A stretch of 36,446 nt of DNA from Candidatus Tharpella sp. (GCA_021161425.1 JAGHAQ010000120.1:1-36446); one strand, 5' to 3'. Counted from the stretch's first letter, positions 8,051 through 16,395 are shown. Made by a program: numbers and translations. Notes: generated by a model not told the origin, from the letters alone.

Positions 8051-9010
8051 TTAAACTTGCCCTTCATGTCGTTCATATGCAATGATTATTTTCTGGACCA
8101 GAGGATGGCGAACAACATCGACCGCACTCAAATGACAAAAATCGATCCCCTTCACATCTTTAAGAATCTTTTGCACTGTAATCAGGCCCGACTCGCGGTC
8201 ACCCGGCAGATCGGTTTGGGTTACATCTCCGGTAACCACCGCTTTGGAAGAAAAGCCGAGCCGGGTCAAAAACATCTTCATCTGCTCATTAGTCGTATTC
8301 TGGGCTTCATCGAGGATCACAAAAGAGTCATTTAAGGTTCGGCCCCGCATGAAAGCCAACGGGGCCACCTCAATAATACCCTTATCCAACATTTCCCGAG
8401 TCTTGTCAAACGAGATAATATCATGCAGGGCATCATAGAGAGGACGCAGGTAAGGATCAACCTTCTCCCGCAAGTCTCCAGGCAGAAAACCTAAACGTTC
8501 ACCGGCTTCAACCGCAGGCCGGGTCAGGACGATCCGCTCAACTTTATGTTCATTAAGCGCAGCGATCGCCATCGCCATCGCCAGATAGGTCTTTCCGGTA
8601 CCAGCCGGGCCCACGGCAAAGACAATATCATGCCGCCTGATGGCGTCGACATAAAACTTCTGTCCCCGACTCTTGGGAGAGATGAAACGGCGCTGTCCCC
8701 CCTTGCTGCGAATATAGACCTTATCAAGAAAAATCTCTTTTAAGACGGCCCCGGCATCGGCCGATTTTATGCGCCAGGCATAGTCGATATCAGCAGCATA
8801 TAGAGGGTAACCGGCAACTATCAGATCGTAGAGCTCCTGCAGTACGGCGAGAACCAGCTCCGCTTTCAAGGGGTCACCTTCGACCATAACCGTGGTGCCC
8901 CGAGTATTAATCGTCACTCCGGCACTATCAGAAAGTTGCTGCAAATGTTCGCCGCCCTCACCAAAGAGAACCTGAATAACCGCTGCATCGGCAAAATTCA
9001 GCTTAAACAT
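8051..9010 (-). CDS. phoH: PhoH family ATPase
   Basis: This is a cytoplasmic P-loop ATPase of the PhoH/YbeZ type, thought to act with YbeY in RNA metabolism. The 319-residue protein has an N-terminal nucleic-acid-binding region of about 110 residues, Walker A GPAGTGKT at 134-141, a conserved TRPAVEAGERLGFLPGD stretch at 163-179, and Walker B VILDEAQN at 231-238 followed by TRLGFSSKAVVTGD. All family landmarks are intact. The ATG at 9010 has only a GGAAA-type Shine-Dalgarno sequence. It is followed by ybeY after 3 nt and preceded by the aminotransferase gene across a 60-nt gap filled with short GTTCAAA repeats. Confidence 0.94.
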   Translation of the reverse strand: MFKLNFADAAVIQVLFGEGGEHLQQLSDSAGVTINTRGTTVMVEGDPLKAELVLAVLQELYDLIVAGYPLYAADIDYAWRIKSADAGAVLKEIFLDKVYIRSKGGQRRFISPKSRGQKFYVDAIRRHDIVFAVGPAGTGKTYLAMAMAIAALNEHKVERIVLTRPAVEAGERLGFLPGDLREKVDPYLRPLYDALHDIISFDKTREMLDKGIIEVAPLAFMRGRTLNDSFVILDEAQNTTNEQMKMFLTRLGFSSKAVVTGDVTQTDLPGDRESGLITVQKILKDVKGIDFCHLSAVDVVRHPLVQKIIIAYERHEGQV

Positions 9011-9018
9011 TTTTTTTC

Positions 9019-9084
9019 CAGTTCAAAGTTCAAAGTTCAGGGTTCAAAGTTTTTATTACAACTTTAGCCGTTAACTTTGAACTG
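9019..9084. repeat. GTTCAAA short tandem repeats forming an inverted repeat
   Basis: Several copies of GTTCAAA or close variants lie at 9021-9049. The first 12 nt (9019-9030) are perfectly complementary to 9073-9084, which covers the last codons of the aminotransferase gene. The result is a possible hairpin with a loop of about 40 nt between the aminotransferase stop and the phoH start. It could stabilise or attenuate the transcript, or simply be a replication-slippage microsatellite. Confidence 0.6.
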
Positions 9085-10165
9085 ATTTAAGAAGTGTATT
9101 AATAACCAGTTCCTGCTCTTCCCCTTTCAAAAAGGGGTGCATCGGTAGAGAAAAAATCTCGGTCGCGATTTTTTCGGCGACCGGAAAATCACCGGCACGG
9201 TAACCCAAATCCACAAAAGCCGGCTGTAGATGCAGAGGTATGGGATAGTGAATAGCCACCGGAATCCCGGCTTCCTGCAGGCCGGCAACAACCTCATCCC
9301 GTTTTTGCGAACGCAACGAATATTGGGCAAAAACCGAAACACAAGCAGAGGCTACTTGAGGAGTTATAAAATGGTCAGCCAGGGCTGAATTATAACGGGC
9401 TGCTACCTGAATACGCTGGCTTATCTCATCGGGAAAATGAACCAACTTTGCCAACAGGATGGCGGCCTGCAACGTATCAAGACGGCTGTTACAGCCGATC
9501 ATCTCATGATAATAACGCTTTCTCTGGCCATGATTTCGGAGACAACGCAAGCTTTCGGCGGCTTCCGCATCAGCTGTAAAAAGCATGCCGCCGTCACCAT
9601 AACAACCTAAGGGTTTGGCGGGGAAAAATGAGGTTGCGGCGATATCGCCGAAACTGCCGCAATTGCTCCCCAGGCGGGCGGCGCCCAACGATTGAGCCGC
9701 ATCTTCAATAAATTTCAAGCCATGCTTTGCAGCCACTTTTTCTATCTTTTCATAAGCTGCTGGATGGCCGTAGAGGTCGACCGCAATAATCGCTTTTGTG
9801 GACTCGGTAATCGCAGCCTCCAACAGATCTGGATCAAGATTGTAGGTATCTTCTTCGATATCGACAAAAACCGGCCGGGCTCCGGCCAAAGCAATGGTCT
9901 CGGCGGTAGCGATAAAAGTAAATGGGGTGGTGATAACCTCATCACCGGAACCGATTCCTAAAACCATCAGGGCCAGCTGCAGGGCATCGGTCCCCGAGGC
10001 GCATGCGACCGCGTGTTCGACACCAACAAAATCGGCCAAGGCCTCTTCGAGCTCCTGCACTTGAGGGCCATTAATAAACTGGGCCGATGCGGTCACTTCT
10101 TTGATAGCAGTATCAATCTCCGCCTGGTAGGCACAATACTGCGCTTTAAGATCAATAAATTGCAT
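9071..10165 (-). CDS. DegT/DnrJ/EryC1/StrS-family PLP aminotransferase (WbpE-like)
   Basis: These PLP enzymes transaminate keto-sugar nucleotides for surface polysaccharides. The 364-residue chain starts MQFIDLKAQY and shows the WbpE-type opening INGPQVQELEEALADFVG, the substrate and PLP loop SGTDALQL, and PFTFIATAE. The FIEDAAQSLGA Asp contacts the PLP pyridine nitrogen, and the Schiff-base Lys lies in SFFPAKPLGCYGDGG. WbpE-type enzymes make UDP-2-acetamido-3-amino-glucuronate. No other sugar-nucleotide gene is nearby, so the substrate is inferred only. I chose the ATG at 10165, with AAGGTGG at about 5-nt spacing, over a GTG three codons upstream that would lie inside that Shine-Dalgarno sequence. 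The C-terminal end overlaps the hairpin at 9019-9084. Confidence 0.85.
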   Translation of the reverse strand: MQFIDLKAQYCAYQAEIDTAIKEVTASAQFINGPQVQELEEALADFVGVEHAVACASGTDALQLALMVLGIGSGDEVITTPFTFIATAETIALAGARPVFVDIEEDTYNLDPDLLEAAITESTKAIIAVDLYGHPAAYEKIEKVAAKHGLKFIEDAAQSLGAARLGSNCGSFGDIAATSFFPAKPLGCYGDGGMLFTADAEAAESLRCLRNHGQRKRYYHEMIGCNSRLDTLQAAILLAKLVHFPDEISQRIQVAARYNSALADHFITPQVASACVSVFAQYSLRSQKRDEVVAGLQEAGIPVAIHYPIPLHLQPAFVDLGYRAGDFPVAEKIATEIFSLPMHPFLKGEEQELVINTLLKSVQS

Positions 10166-10192
10166 AAAATCCACCTTTATTTTAGATTGGTT

Positions 10193-10861
10193 TTACCCTT
10201 TTTTCATTTCAGCCAGAAAGGTTGTCATCTTCTCCGCAGCTTTTGCGACCTGCGGCAGAACCATTTGATAGTTACTCTCATACTCAGTTACCAGATCGTC
10301 GCCGCCGATATCTGTAACCCCTCGTAAAACCAGGGCCGGAATCCCCATTCTACGAGCAACCCGGACGATTGAAGCCCCCTCCCAGTCGGCAGCGACGGCC
10401 TGATACTGAGCAAAAAGACCCTCTCTAATCTCAACGGTATCAGCATTACGATCGGCGGAAGCCAATGGACCAATTTTAAGACCGGAAAAACAGCGACTCA
10501 GCTCGGACAACAGTGAGGCATCACAATCGGTCGTCGGTACAGCTTTATGTTCACTCGTAAAATCGTATTCGATAACCTGTGAAGCAAGTACCAGATCGCC
10601 GACTACAAGTTCCGGATCAAGAGCGCCGCAAGAGCCGAAATTAAAGACCAGATCGACCTCGAAACGATCGATCAACATCTGCGTGGTAGCTGCCGCCATG
10701 ACCTTACCGAGGCCGGAAGTCGTAGCGATAACCTCTTTGCCCGCAAAACTGCGGCAGTAAAAGCTACGCCCGGCGATCTTTTCTTGACGCCAGTTCCCTG
10801 AGGCCAGTAGAGGCTGTAATTCATGCCGCAGGGCGGTAATTAGGGCAAGGTGTGAAAACAT
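10193..10861 (-). CDS. 5'-methylthioadenosine/S-adenosylhomocysteine nucleosidase-family protein
   Basis: This is a purine nucleoside N-glycosidase of the PNP/UDP phosphorylase superfamily. The 222-residue protein carries TSGLGKVMAAATTQMLI, the nucleoside-binding NFGSCGALDPELVVGD, a DWEGAS segment whose Glu corresponds to the ribose-binding Glu of the MEGAA motif, and RGVTDIGG with the catalytic Asp. The family includes MTA/SAH nucleosidase and the futalosine or aminofutalosine hydrolases of menaquinone synthesis; the latter role is plausible because a futalosine-pathway decarboxylase gene lies at the right end of the window. The Trp in DWEGAS (usually Met) is a variation. The start ATG at 10861 has GAGG about 9 nt upstream; a TTG five codons earlier is less likely. 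The gap to the radical SAM gene is 33 nt. Confidence 0.78.
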   Translation of the reverse strand: MFSHLALITALRHELQPLLASGNWRQEKIAGRSFYCRSFAGKEVIATTSGLGKVMAAATTQMLIDRFEVDLVFNFGSCGALDPELVVGDLVLASQVIEYDFTSEHKAVPTTDCDASLLSELSRCFSGLKIGPLASADRNADTVEIREGLFAQYQAVAADWEGASIVRVARRMGIPALVLRGVTDIGGDDLVTEYESNYQMVLPQVAKAAEKMTTFLAEMKKG

Positions 10862-10894
10862 CAAAAAAAACCTCAACCAAAAAAGAGTAAGCGA

Positions 10895-12040
10895 TTAAGA
10901 AACATGACCCTTGTCAGTATAACGATAACAACACTTATCGAGCCAATGACTTAACTCCTGGTTGTCGGCCGGGGCAAAACCAAAGGTATCCCGCCAGAGG
11001 TATTGATCCTCCATACAAAAATAGATAAAGACGTCCGGCGCATAACGCCTGATTTCAGTCACCAGAAAACGGTAGAGTTGGCGGCGGATGGCACTGAAAT
11101 AGCGCTGTTTGCCATCAATTCCACGAATAAATTCACCGGCGGTTATATTGGTCTGCGGATGATTGGCCTTAAGTACCTCTTTGACCTGGGGCATGAAACG
11201 AAAAGCGCCAATCGAGATCCAGATAATATCATCCCCTTTAAGATGAGTAAAGATAGAAGCTACGGTCTGCCGGTACTCATCCTGCCAGCCGGTAAAATAG
11301 AGCAGCGGATCAAAATGGAGCCCGATTCGGTAGCCGCGTTGACGACATAAAACGGCAGCCGTCAAGCGCTCTTCAATGGTTGCGGCATGCCCCTCCTCTT
11401 TTTTGCATACCCGAGGTGCATTCAGACTCCAGGAGACAATCGTCTCGCCGATCTCACCCGGATAATCGAGCAGGCCGGCAATTGCGACACTCTTGGTTTT
11501 CAATTCGAGCACGGCATTTTTTGCGCGCCCGAAATAATCGAGTAGTCGTGGTGCCAGGTCGGTCAGGGGATCCATAAAAAGACTGTCGGTAAACTCTCCC
11601 GTACCGATACGGTAGAAAACCCCCGGACGCTCAAGTTCACGATCAAGTTCGGCAAAGGCGTCGTCAAGATTGACAAACTGGGTAATAAAAGGATTATTGA
11701 GATAACCCTGGAGCACGCAATAACTGCAGCCGATATTACACCCCAGACCAAGATGGAGAATCTGATAGAGACAGCAACGATAACTCTCGGCAGTTCCGGG
11801 ACAGGCTTTAAGGAAGCGACCACGATGAAGGCCTAAGAGCAGGGTTGTATGAGGACTGAATTGCTGGCTTAAACGAACAAGATTTTCACTGCTTGGACGC
11901 TTAATGACAACAACTTCAGCATTGGGCAGACGACCGAGAATCGACTCCGTCAAAGGATAGCCCGAAGCCTCATCTTCGACCAACACCGTCGTCGGACGAA
12001 AGAGGGAACGAGAATATTTATCCACGTTGACAGAGCTCAT
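10895..12040 (-). CDS. Spore photolyase-like radical SAM protein
   Basis: The 381-residue protein matches the spore photoproduct lyase (SPL) family: a CPGT...YRCC segment (residues 80-90), then the 4Fe-4S motif CNIGCSYC (Cys101, Cys105, Cys108) followed by VLQGYLNNP. SPL repairs the spore thymine dimer by radical chemistry. In Bacillus SPL the hydrogen-donor Cys lies about 43 residues beyond the cluster; here that place reads GTGEFTDSL (146-154) with no Cys, so this member probably does something else, perhaps another DNA or nucleoside radical reaction. The ATG at 12040 overlaps the ParB-like gene by 23 nt and has GGAAGAG upstream, so the two are probably translated together. No sporulation gene set is present. 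Confidence 0.8.
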   Translation of the reverse strand: MSSVNVDKYSRSLFRPTTVLVEDEASGYPLTESILGRLPNAEVVVIKRPSSENLVRLSQQFSPHTTLLLGLHRGRFLKACPGTAESYRCCLYQILHLGLGCNIGCSYCVLQGYLNNPFITQFVNLDDAFAELDRELERPGVFYRIGTGEFTDSLFMDPLTDLAPRLLDYFGRAKNAVLELKTKSVAIAGLLDYPGEIGETIVSWSLNAPRVCKKEEGHAATIEERLTAAVLCRQRGYRIGLHFDPLLYFTGWQDEYRQTVASIFTHLKGDDIIWISIGAFRFMPQVKEVLKANHPQTNITAGEFIRGIDGKQRYFSAIRRQLYRFLVTEIRRYAPDVFIYFCMEDQYLWRDTFGFAPADNQELSHWLDKCCYRYTDKGHVS

Positions 12041-12968
12041 CTATCTCTTCCAGATCTACCGAAGTAAGCTTGCTACAGATTTTTTCCCAATCTTTAGAAC
12101 CTGTGAAGATGAAACTCAAACGATAATCGCCGCCCTCGAAATCGGGCGGGGGATCGAGATGCAGATTGGCGGGCCAGGAAAATTTCTCCTGGCGAATAGC
12201 AAACTCCCGGCGAGCCGCTGTCAGATGGGGATAGAGCAAGGCTTTGAGATGGCCGCGCAATAATTCGACATCGATGCCGCCACCCTCACTAAGAGCGGCT
12301 TTTCGAGCCGCAGACAAAAATTCGAGCGCGGAGACTTCATCACGGCGAGCCAAATCATCCAGCCGGCTGACGACTTCACGTAATTTATTGCGCCGTAACC
12401 CGGTCTCTTCAACCAGGTCTATCAAAGCAGCCTTCTCACCTGTTGACCACTCCCTGATAAGATCAACCGTTTCCGCATCGACACTGCCAGCGGCCAGCAA
12501 ATCACGTAGTTTCCAAGGAAATCCGGCAATCGCCTGACAACGTTGCCTGAAACGCGGCCGCAAAGGAAGTTTTAAGGCCGGCATAATCTCTTTCTCAAGC
12601 TCATCTACAGCAAAGATATTTAAAGCCGCAACATAGATATCTGCCGTCTCTACCAGGTTAAACTCACGAAGCGCCAGATTATCCCAGAGGGCTCGCCGAA
12701 AAAGTTTCTTAAGATTGCTGTTTTCGACCAGATAGAAAGAAATTTTTTCGGCCCCGTCAGTTAATTTTCTGACAACCTCAAGGCGCCGCCGCCCGCAGAC
12801 AATATTGAATCCCCTATCCCCGGCTACCAGTAATGGGGGCTGCAAAAGACCAACATTTGCGATCGAGCTCTCGAGAGGGGCCGGCAGCAACCCATAAGAG
12901 AAGGGAAAAGTCCGATCATCAAAATCGATGTCGGCCAGATAACAACTGCTGATATTGACGCTATTCAT
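12018..12968 (-). CDS. ParB-N (ParB/Srx) domain-like protein
   Basis: The N-terminal 120 residues resemble the ParB/Spo0J nuclease-like or CTP-binding fold: SSIANVGLLQPPLLV (residues 34-48), then a CGRRRLEVVRKL segment at 58-69 in the place of the GERR motif, then DNLALREFNLVETA (96-109), the counterpart of the ENLQR...EEA motif. The GERR Glu is replaced by Arg, so CTP binding or hydrolysis may be altered. The middle is helical, in the position of the ParB DNA-binding helices (about 130-200), and the C-terminal 100 residues are unlike ParB. It follows nadB by 3 nt and overlaps the SPL-like gene by 23 nt. It is not a chromosome-partition ParB, since no parA is adjacent. A role with the radical SAM protein is inferred from the overlap. 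Confidence 0.65.
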   Translation of the reverse strand: MNSVNISSCYLADIDFDDRTFPFSYGLLPAPLESSIANVGLLQPPLLVAGDRGFNIVCGRRRLEVVRKLTDGAEKISFYLVENSNLKKLFRRALWDNLALREFNLVETADIYVAALNIFAVDELEKEIMPALKLPLRPRFRQRCQAIAGFPWKLRDLLAAGSVDAETVDLIREWSTGEKAALIDLVEETGLRRNKLREVVSRLDDLARRDEVSALEFLSAARKAALSEGGGIDVELLRGHLKALLYPHLTAARREFAIRQEKFSWPANLHLDPPPDFEGGDYRLSFIFTGSKDWEKICSKLTSVDLEEIDELCQRG

Positions 12969-12971
12969 AAA

Positions 12972-14603
12972 CTATTTAACTTTCTGACTGTAACACTGCC
13001 CATCTTCAAGCACCGTATCAATCAACCAATTTTCATCGTCAAGTTCAGGGTAGTCGATATTATAGTGCAGACCACGACTCTCCTTACGATACAGGGCCGA
13101 GGTAATTATCAGGTCGGCAACCACAGCGATATTACGGAGTTCTAAAAGGTCGACCGATAGGGCCTGGTCCCAGTAGAACTCATGTAGTTCATGGGCGAGG
13201 GAATCAATACGCCGCTTAGCCCTTAAAAGACGTTTATGGGAGCGCACAATCCCGACATAGTTCCACATGAAGCGACGGATTTCGTCCCAATTCTGGGTAA
13301 TCACCACCTTCTCATCCGGATCATTTTTATGGGTATAGCGCCAATCCGGAAATTTGGGCAGATTTAACGGTTTTCGAGAATGTTCTTTTTTAATATCGGC
13401 GGCCGCTAAAGTGCTGTAAACCACTGCTTCCAAAAGCGAGTTGCTGGCCAGACGGTTAGCACCATGCAGACCGGTACAGGCAACCTCACCGGAAGCGTAG
13501 AGGCCCGGCAACGAAGTTCGTCCTCGCTTATCAACCTGGACTCCACCGCAAAGATAGTGGGCCGCAGGAACCACGGGAATCGGCTCTTTGGTGATATCGA
13601 TCCCGAGTTTGAGACAGGTGGAATAGATCAAAGGAAAGCGATTTCTAATAAAATCCGCCGGCTTAAAACTGATGTCGAGAAAAACACAGTCGTCACCACC
13701 CGTTTTCATCTCAAAATCGATCGCCCGGGCGACAATATCCCGAGGTGCAAGTTCTTTACGCTTATCATAGGAAGCCATAAAGGGCGAGCCATTCTTAAGT
13801 TTCAAGATTGCCCCTTCACCGCGCACCGCTTCTGAAATGAGAAAATTTTTCACCACCGAATGATAAAGACAGGTAGGATGGAATTGAAAAAACTCCATAT
13901 TGGCAACTTTGGCCCCAGCCCGATGCGCCATGGCAACCCCGTCTCCGGTAGCAATATCGGGATTGGTCGTATAAAGGTAGACCTTACCGACCCCGCCGGA
14001 GGCCAAGACAGTCGCTCCGGCAACAAAAGCATGAACCCGGCCACTGGCCCGATCAAGAGCGTAAGTCCCCCAACAGTAATCATCTTTACGACTAGCTTCG
14101 AGCCATTTATGCGCCGTCAGCAGATCGATAGCCGCCATATCTTCCCAAAGCACAATATTTTCATGCTCCCGACAGCGGGCCACCAACACCTCTTCTATCT
14201 CACGCCCGGTCCAATCGGCCGCATGGAGAATCCGGCGCCGGGAGTGACCACCTTCACGGGCGAGATCGTAACCTGTTGCAGAATCAGGGTTACGGCTGAA
14301 AGAGACCCCCAAAGAGATCAGCTCTTTAAGAGCTTCCGGTCCCTTTTTGACCACCAGATCAACCACCTCGCGATGACCAAGCCCGACCCCGGCCCGCATC
14401 GTGTCTTCAACATGCCCGGCAAAAGAGTCCGCCGCATCGAGTACCGCCGCAATCCCGCCTTGGGCCAGATTAGTATTGGTATCGGTCTCCTTTTTCTTGG
14501 TAATAACATGAACCAGTCCGGAATCGGCCATCTGCAAAGCAAAAAAGAGCCCGGCAATACCGCTGCCCAAAACCAGAAAATCGCTTTCGTGAAAAGTAGT
14601 CAT
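12972..14603 (-). CDS. nadB: L-aspartate oxidase
   Basis: NadB is a cytoplasmic FAD enzyme that oxidises aspartate to iminoaspartate, the first step of de novo NAD synthesis; anaerobes use fumarate as electron acceptor. The 543-residue protein has the FAD motif LGSGIAGLFFALQMADSG near the start, NLAQGGIAAV, the active-site region REGGHSRRRILHAADWTGREI, ISEAVRGEGAIL, AHYLCGGV, and the C-terminal FAD contact LYASGEVACTGLHGANRLASNSLLEAVV. All are intact and length is normal. The start is uncertain: ATG at 14603 or two codons earlier at 14609, with no clear Shine-Dalgarno sequence for either. It appears to be the first gene of a minus-strand series running to 6414. Confidence 0.95.
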   Translation of the reverse strand: MTTFHESDFLVLGSGIAGLFFALQMADSGLVHVITKKKETDTNTNLAQGGIAAVLDAADSFAGHVEDTMRAGVGLGHREVVDLVVKKGPEALKELISLGVSFSRNPDSATGYDLAREGGHSRRRILHAADWTGREIEEVLVARCREHENIVLWEDMAAIDLLTAHKWLEASRKDDYCWGTYALDRASGRVHAFVAGATVLASGGVGKVYLYTTNPDIATGDGVAMAHRAGAKVANMEFFQFHPTCLYHSVVKNFLISEAVRGEGAILKLKNGSPFMASYDKRKELAPRDIVARAIDFEMKTGGDDCVFLDISFKPADFIRNRFPLIYSTCLKLGIDITKEPIPVVPAAHYLCGGVQVDKRGRTSLPGLYASGEVACTGLHGANRLASNSLLEAVVYSTLAAADIKKEHSRKPLNLPKFPDWRYTHKNDPDEKVVITQNWDEIRRFMWNYVGIVRSHKRLLRAKRRIDSLAHELHEFYWDQALSVDLLELRNIAVVADLIITSALYRKESRGLHYNIDYPELDDENWLIDTVLEDGQCYSQKVK

Positions 14604-14852
14604 GGGCATGCTATAACATAAAAATCGCCACCATGAAAGTAGTAACCTCAAGGGTTGTACATAAAAATATGGATTGACTCTTATCCGTGATTATGATCTT
14701 AACCAGATAGGTTGATAAAGGAATTAATGACAACGATCGCTAGGGTTATATCTATCTGAACCGACCAGCCACAACTTCCTTGATTTTTCCTCACCATTAT
14801 GCAATCTTGAAAGATCTTTTCCACACACTGACTTCCAGGGAGACAGATTTTT

Positions 14853-15056
14853 ATGGAGTGCAAACAAACCGTCAACATCGAAAACTGCAACTGCAGTTAT
14901 GAACCCTGTTCACGCAAAGGCATATGTTGTGACTGCCTGCGCTACCACCTGAAAAACCGCCAGCTTCCCGGCTGTTGTTTTCCGAATGACGCGGAAAAAA
15001 CCTTTGATCGCTCTTTTACCCATTTTGCCCGCCTGGTTCAGGAAAACTGGGTGTAA
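14853..15056 (+). CDS. DUF6485-type Cys-rich small protein
   Basis: This 67-residue protein has nine cysteines, at 3, 12, 14, 19, 25, 26, 28, 41 and 42. The pattern NCNCSYEPCSRKGICCDCLRYH followed by LPGCCFP and an acidic-aromatic tail matches the small DUF6485 family found in anaerobes. The spacing suggests bound metal (zinc or an iron-sulfur cluster), but function is unknown. The ATG at 14853 has GGGAGA 9 nt upstream. It is the first gene of the plus-strand group and ends 10 nt before the spmAB fusion, so the two are probably co-transcribed. The upstream 249 nt shared with divergent nadB must hold both promoters, though no strong box is visible. Confidence 0.82.
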   Translation: MECKQTVNIENCNCSYEPCSRKGICCDCLRYHLKNRQLPGCCFPNDAEKTFDRSFTHFARLVQENWV

Positions 15057-15066
15057 ACGTCAAACA

Positions 15067-16359
15067 TTGAATTTCCTCTTCTATTTTTTCATTCTGATCT
15101 CTTTTCTGGTCGCGGGCTGGCGCCAGCTCACCTGGGTGCCCGTGGCCGGAGTTCAGGAGCCGTTGACGGCGCTGACCGCAACCATCGTCAGCACGGCCGG
15201 TGATGCGGTTCAATTGGCCCTCGGTCTGGTGGGGGTCATGGCACTCTTTCTTGGCCTCATGAAAGTCGCCGAGGAGGGCGGCCTCTTAAAACTTGCAGCC
15301 CGCGGAATCCGCCCCCTTCTACTGCGCCTTTTCCCCGAAATCCCGGCTGATCACCCGGCCATGGGCGCCATGGTCATGAATATGGCCGCTAACCTGCTGG
15401 GCCTCGGCAATGCAGCCACGCCTTTCGGAATCAAGGCGATGCAGGAGCTTGAAACCTTAAATCCGGAACCGGGTACGGCAACCAATGCGATGGCCCTTTT
15501 TCTGGCTATCAACACCTCCAGCATCACCTTACTGCCAACCGGGGTTATCGCCTTAAGGGCCGCTGCCGGCTCGACCAATGCCGCCGGCATCCTTCCGACA
15601 ACTCTCTGCGCCACCCTTTTTTCAACCGCTACCGCCATCTTTTGCGCCAAGCTTCTGGCCCGACTGGGCCGCCGAAAAACTCCAAACCAACCCCTGAACA
15701 AGCCCGGTAAAAAAACGGCGGGCGTACTGGATTTACCATCAACATCTGACGGCCACGACCTCTCATGGTGGAAGTCAATAGCCGTTTTGGGAGGTCTCGT
15801 AACCCTGATTCCCCTGATGGTTATCTACGGACAGAATATTTCCGGCTGGATCGTTCCCGGTCTGATGGTCGCCCTGCTCAGTTTCGGCATCTGGCGCCGG
15901 GTTCCGGTCTATGAAGCTTTTGTCAACGGCGCCAAAGACGGTTTTCAGGTGGCGATCAAGATTATTCCCTATCTGGTGGCGATCATGGTCGCCATCGGCA
16001 TGCTCCGCGGCAGTGGCGTCATGGAGATCGTAGCTGACAGTATCGGCCATTATACGGCAGCCCTGGGAATGCCGGCCGAAGCCCTACCGATGGCGATTTT
16101 ACGCCCTTTGTCGGGCTCCGGCGCCTATGGCATTCTGGCCGCGACCATCAACAATCCGGCCATCGGCCCGGACAGCTACACCGGATACCTGGTCTCAACC
16201 CTACAAGGTTCCACTGAAACCACCTTTTATGTTATGGCTGTCTATTTCGGCGCCGTACAGATTAAAAGAGTACGCCACACCCTAGCCGCCGGCCTGCTGG
16301 CTGATCTTGCTGGAGTTATCGGCGCGATAATAGCCTGCAAAATATTTTTACAACTTTAA
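15067..16359 (+). CDS. Fused SpmA-SpmB nucleoside-recognition (Gate) membrane protein
   Basis: The 430-residue protein joins two domains that in Bacillus are separate spore maturation proteins. Residues 1 to about 195 match SpmA (ALGLVGVMALFLGLMKVAEEGGL, MGAMVMNMAANLLGLGNAATP, FLAINTSSITLLPT). Residues about 240-430 match SpmB (YGQNISGWIVPGLMVALLSFG, GAKDGFQVAIKIIPYLVAIMVAIGMLRGSG, RPLSGSGAYGI). Both are Gate-type polytopic domains. Fused forms occur in non-sporulating Gram-negatives, where the role is unknown, possibly export or transport linked to the envelope. The start is taken as TTG at 15067, giving MNFLFYFF, which aligns with SpmA N-termini; no ATG lies in frame before the first motifs. 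The Shine-Dalgarno sequence is weak, and coupling to the preceding gene may help. Confidence 0.87.
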   Translation: MNFLFYFFILISFLVAGWRQLTWVPVAGVQEPLTALTATIVSTAGDAVQLALGLVGVMALFLGLMKVAEEGGLLKLAARGIRPLLLRLFPEIPADHPAMGAMVMNMAANLLGLGNAATPFGIKAMQELETLNPEPGTATNAMALFLAINTSSITLLPTGVIALRAAAGSTNAAGILPTTLCATLFSTATAIFCAKLLARLGRRKTPNQPLNKPGKKTAGVLDLPSTSDGHDLSWWKSIAVLGGLVTLIPLMVIYGQNISGWIVPGLMVALLSFGIWRRVPVYEAFVNGAKDGFQVAIKIIPYLVAIMVAIGMLRGSGVMEIVADSIGHYTAALGMPAEALPMAILRPLSGSGAYGILAATINNPAIGPDSYTGYLVSTLQGSTETTFYVMAVYFGAVQIKRVRHTLAAGLLADLAGVIGAIIACKIFLQL

Positions 16360-16395
16360 ATAGCGTCACTGACAACAGACCACTGACTAATAATC

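Noticed and set aside
9019-9084. Short direct repeats considered as a CRISPR array
   Set aside because: Units are only seven bases, almost without spacers, and no cas genes are near.
11003-11350. A plus-strand ORF of 115 codons opposite the SPL-like gene
   Set aside because: It lies antisense to the conserved C-terminal part of the radical SAM protein and lacks any start signal.
12018-12968. ParB-like gene as a chromosome-partition ParB
   Set aside because: No parA is adjacent, the GERR motif is altered and the C-terminal half is not ParB-like.
13860-14621. A 253-codon plus-strand ORF opposite nadB
   Set aside because: It is fully antisense to nadB, which has all family motifs. Composition is that of a reverse-complement shadow and no domain is visible.
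14604-14852. Possible -35/-10 pairs for nadB and the DUF6485 gene (for example TTGACT at 14674)
   Set aside because: The -10 boxes at the right spacing are poor (TCTTAA, CTATCT), so no promoter is called.
15351-15701. A minus-strand ORF inside spmAB
   Set aside because: It is antisense to the conserved SpmA motifs and has no start signal.
10895-16359. Spore photolyase-like and SpmA/SpmB-like genes taken as sign of an endospore former
   Set aside because: The window has Gram-negative envelope genes and no other sporulation genes; the SPL-like protein seems to lack a key Cys and SpmAB is fused as in non-sporulators.
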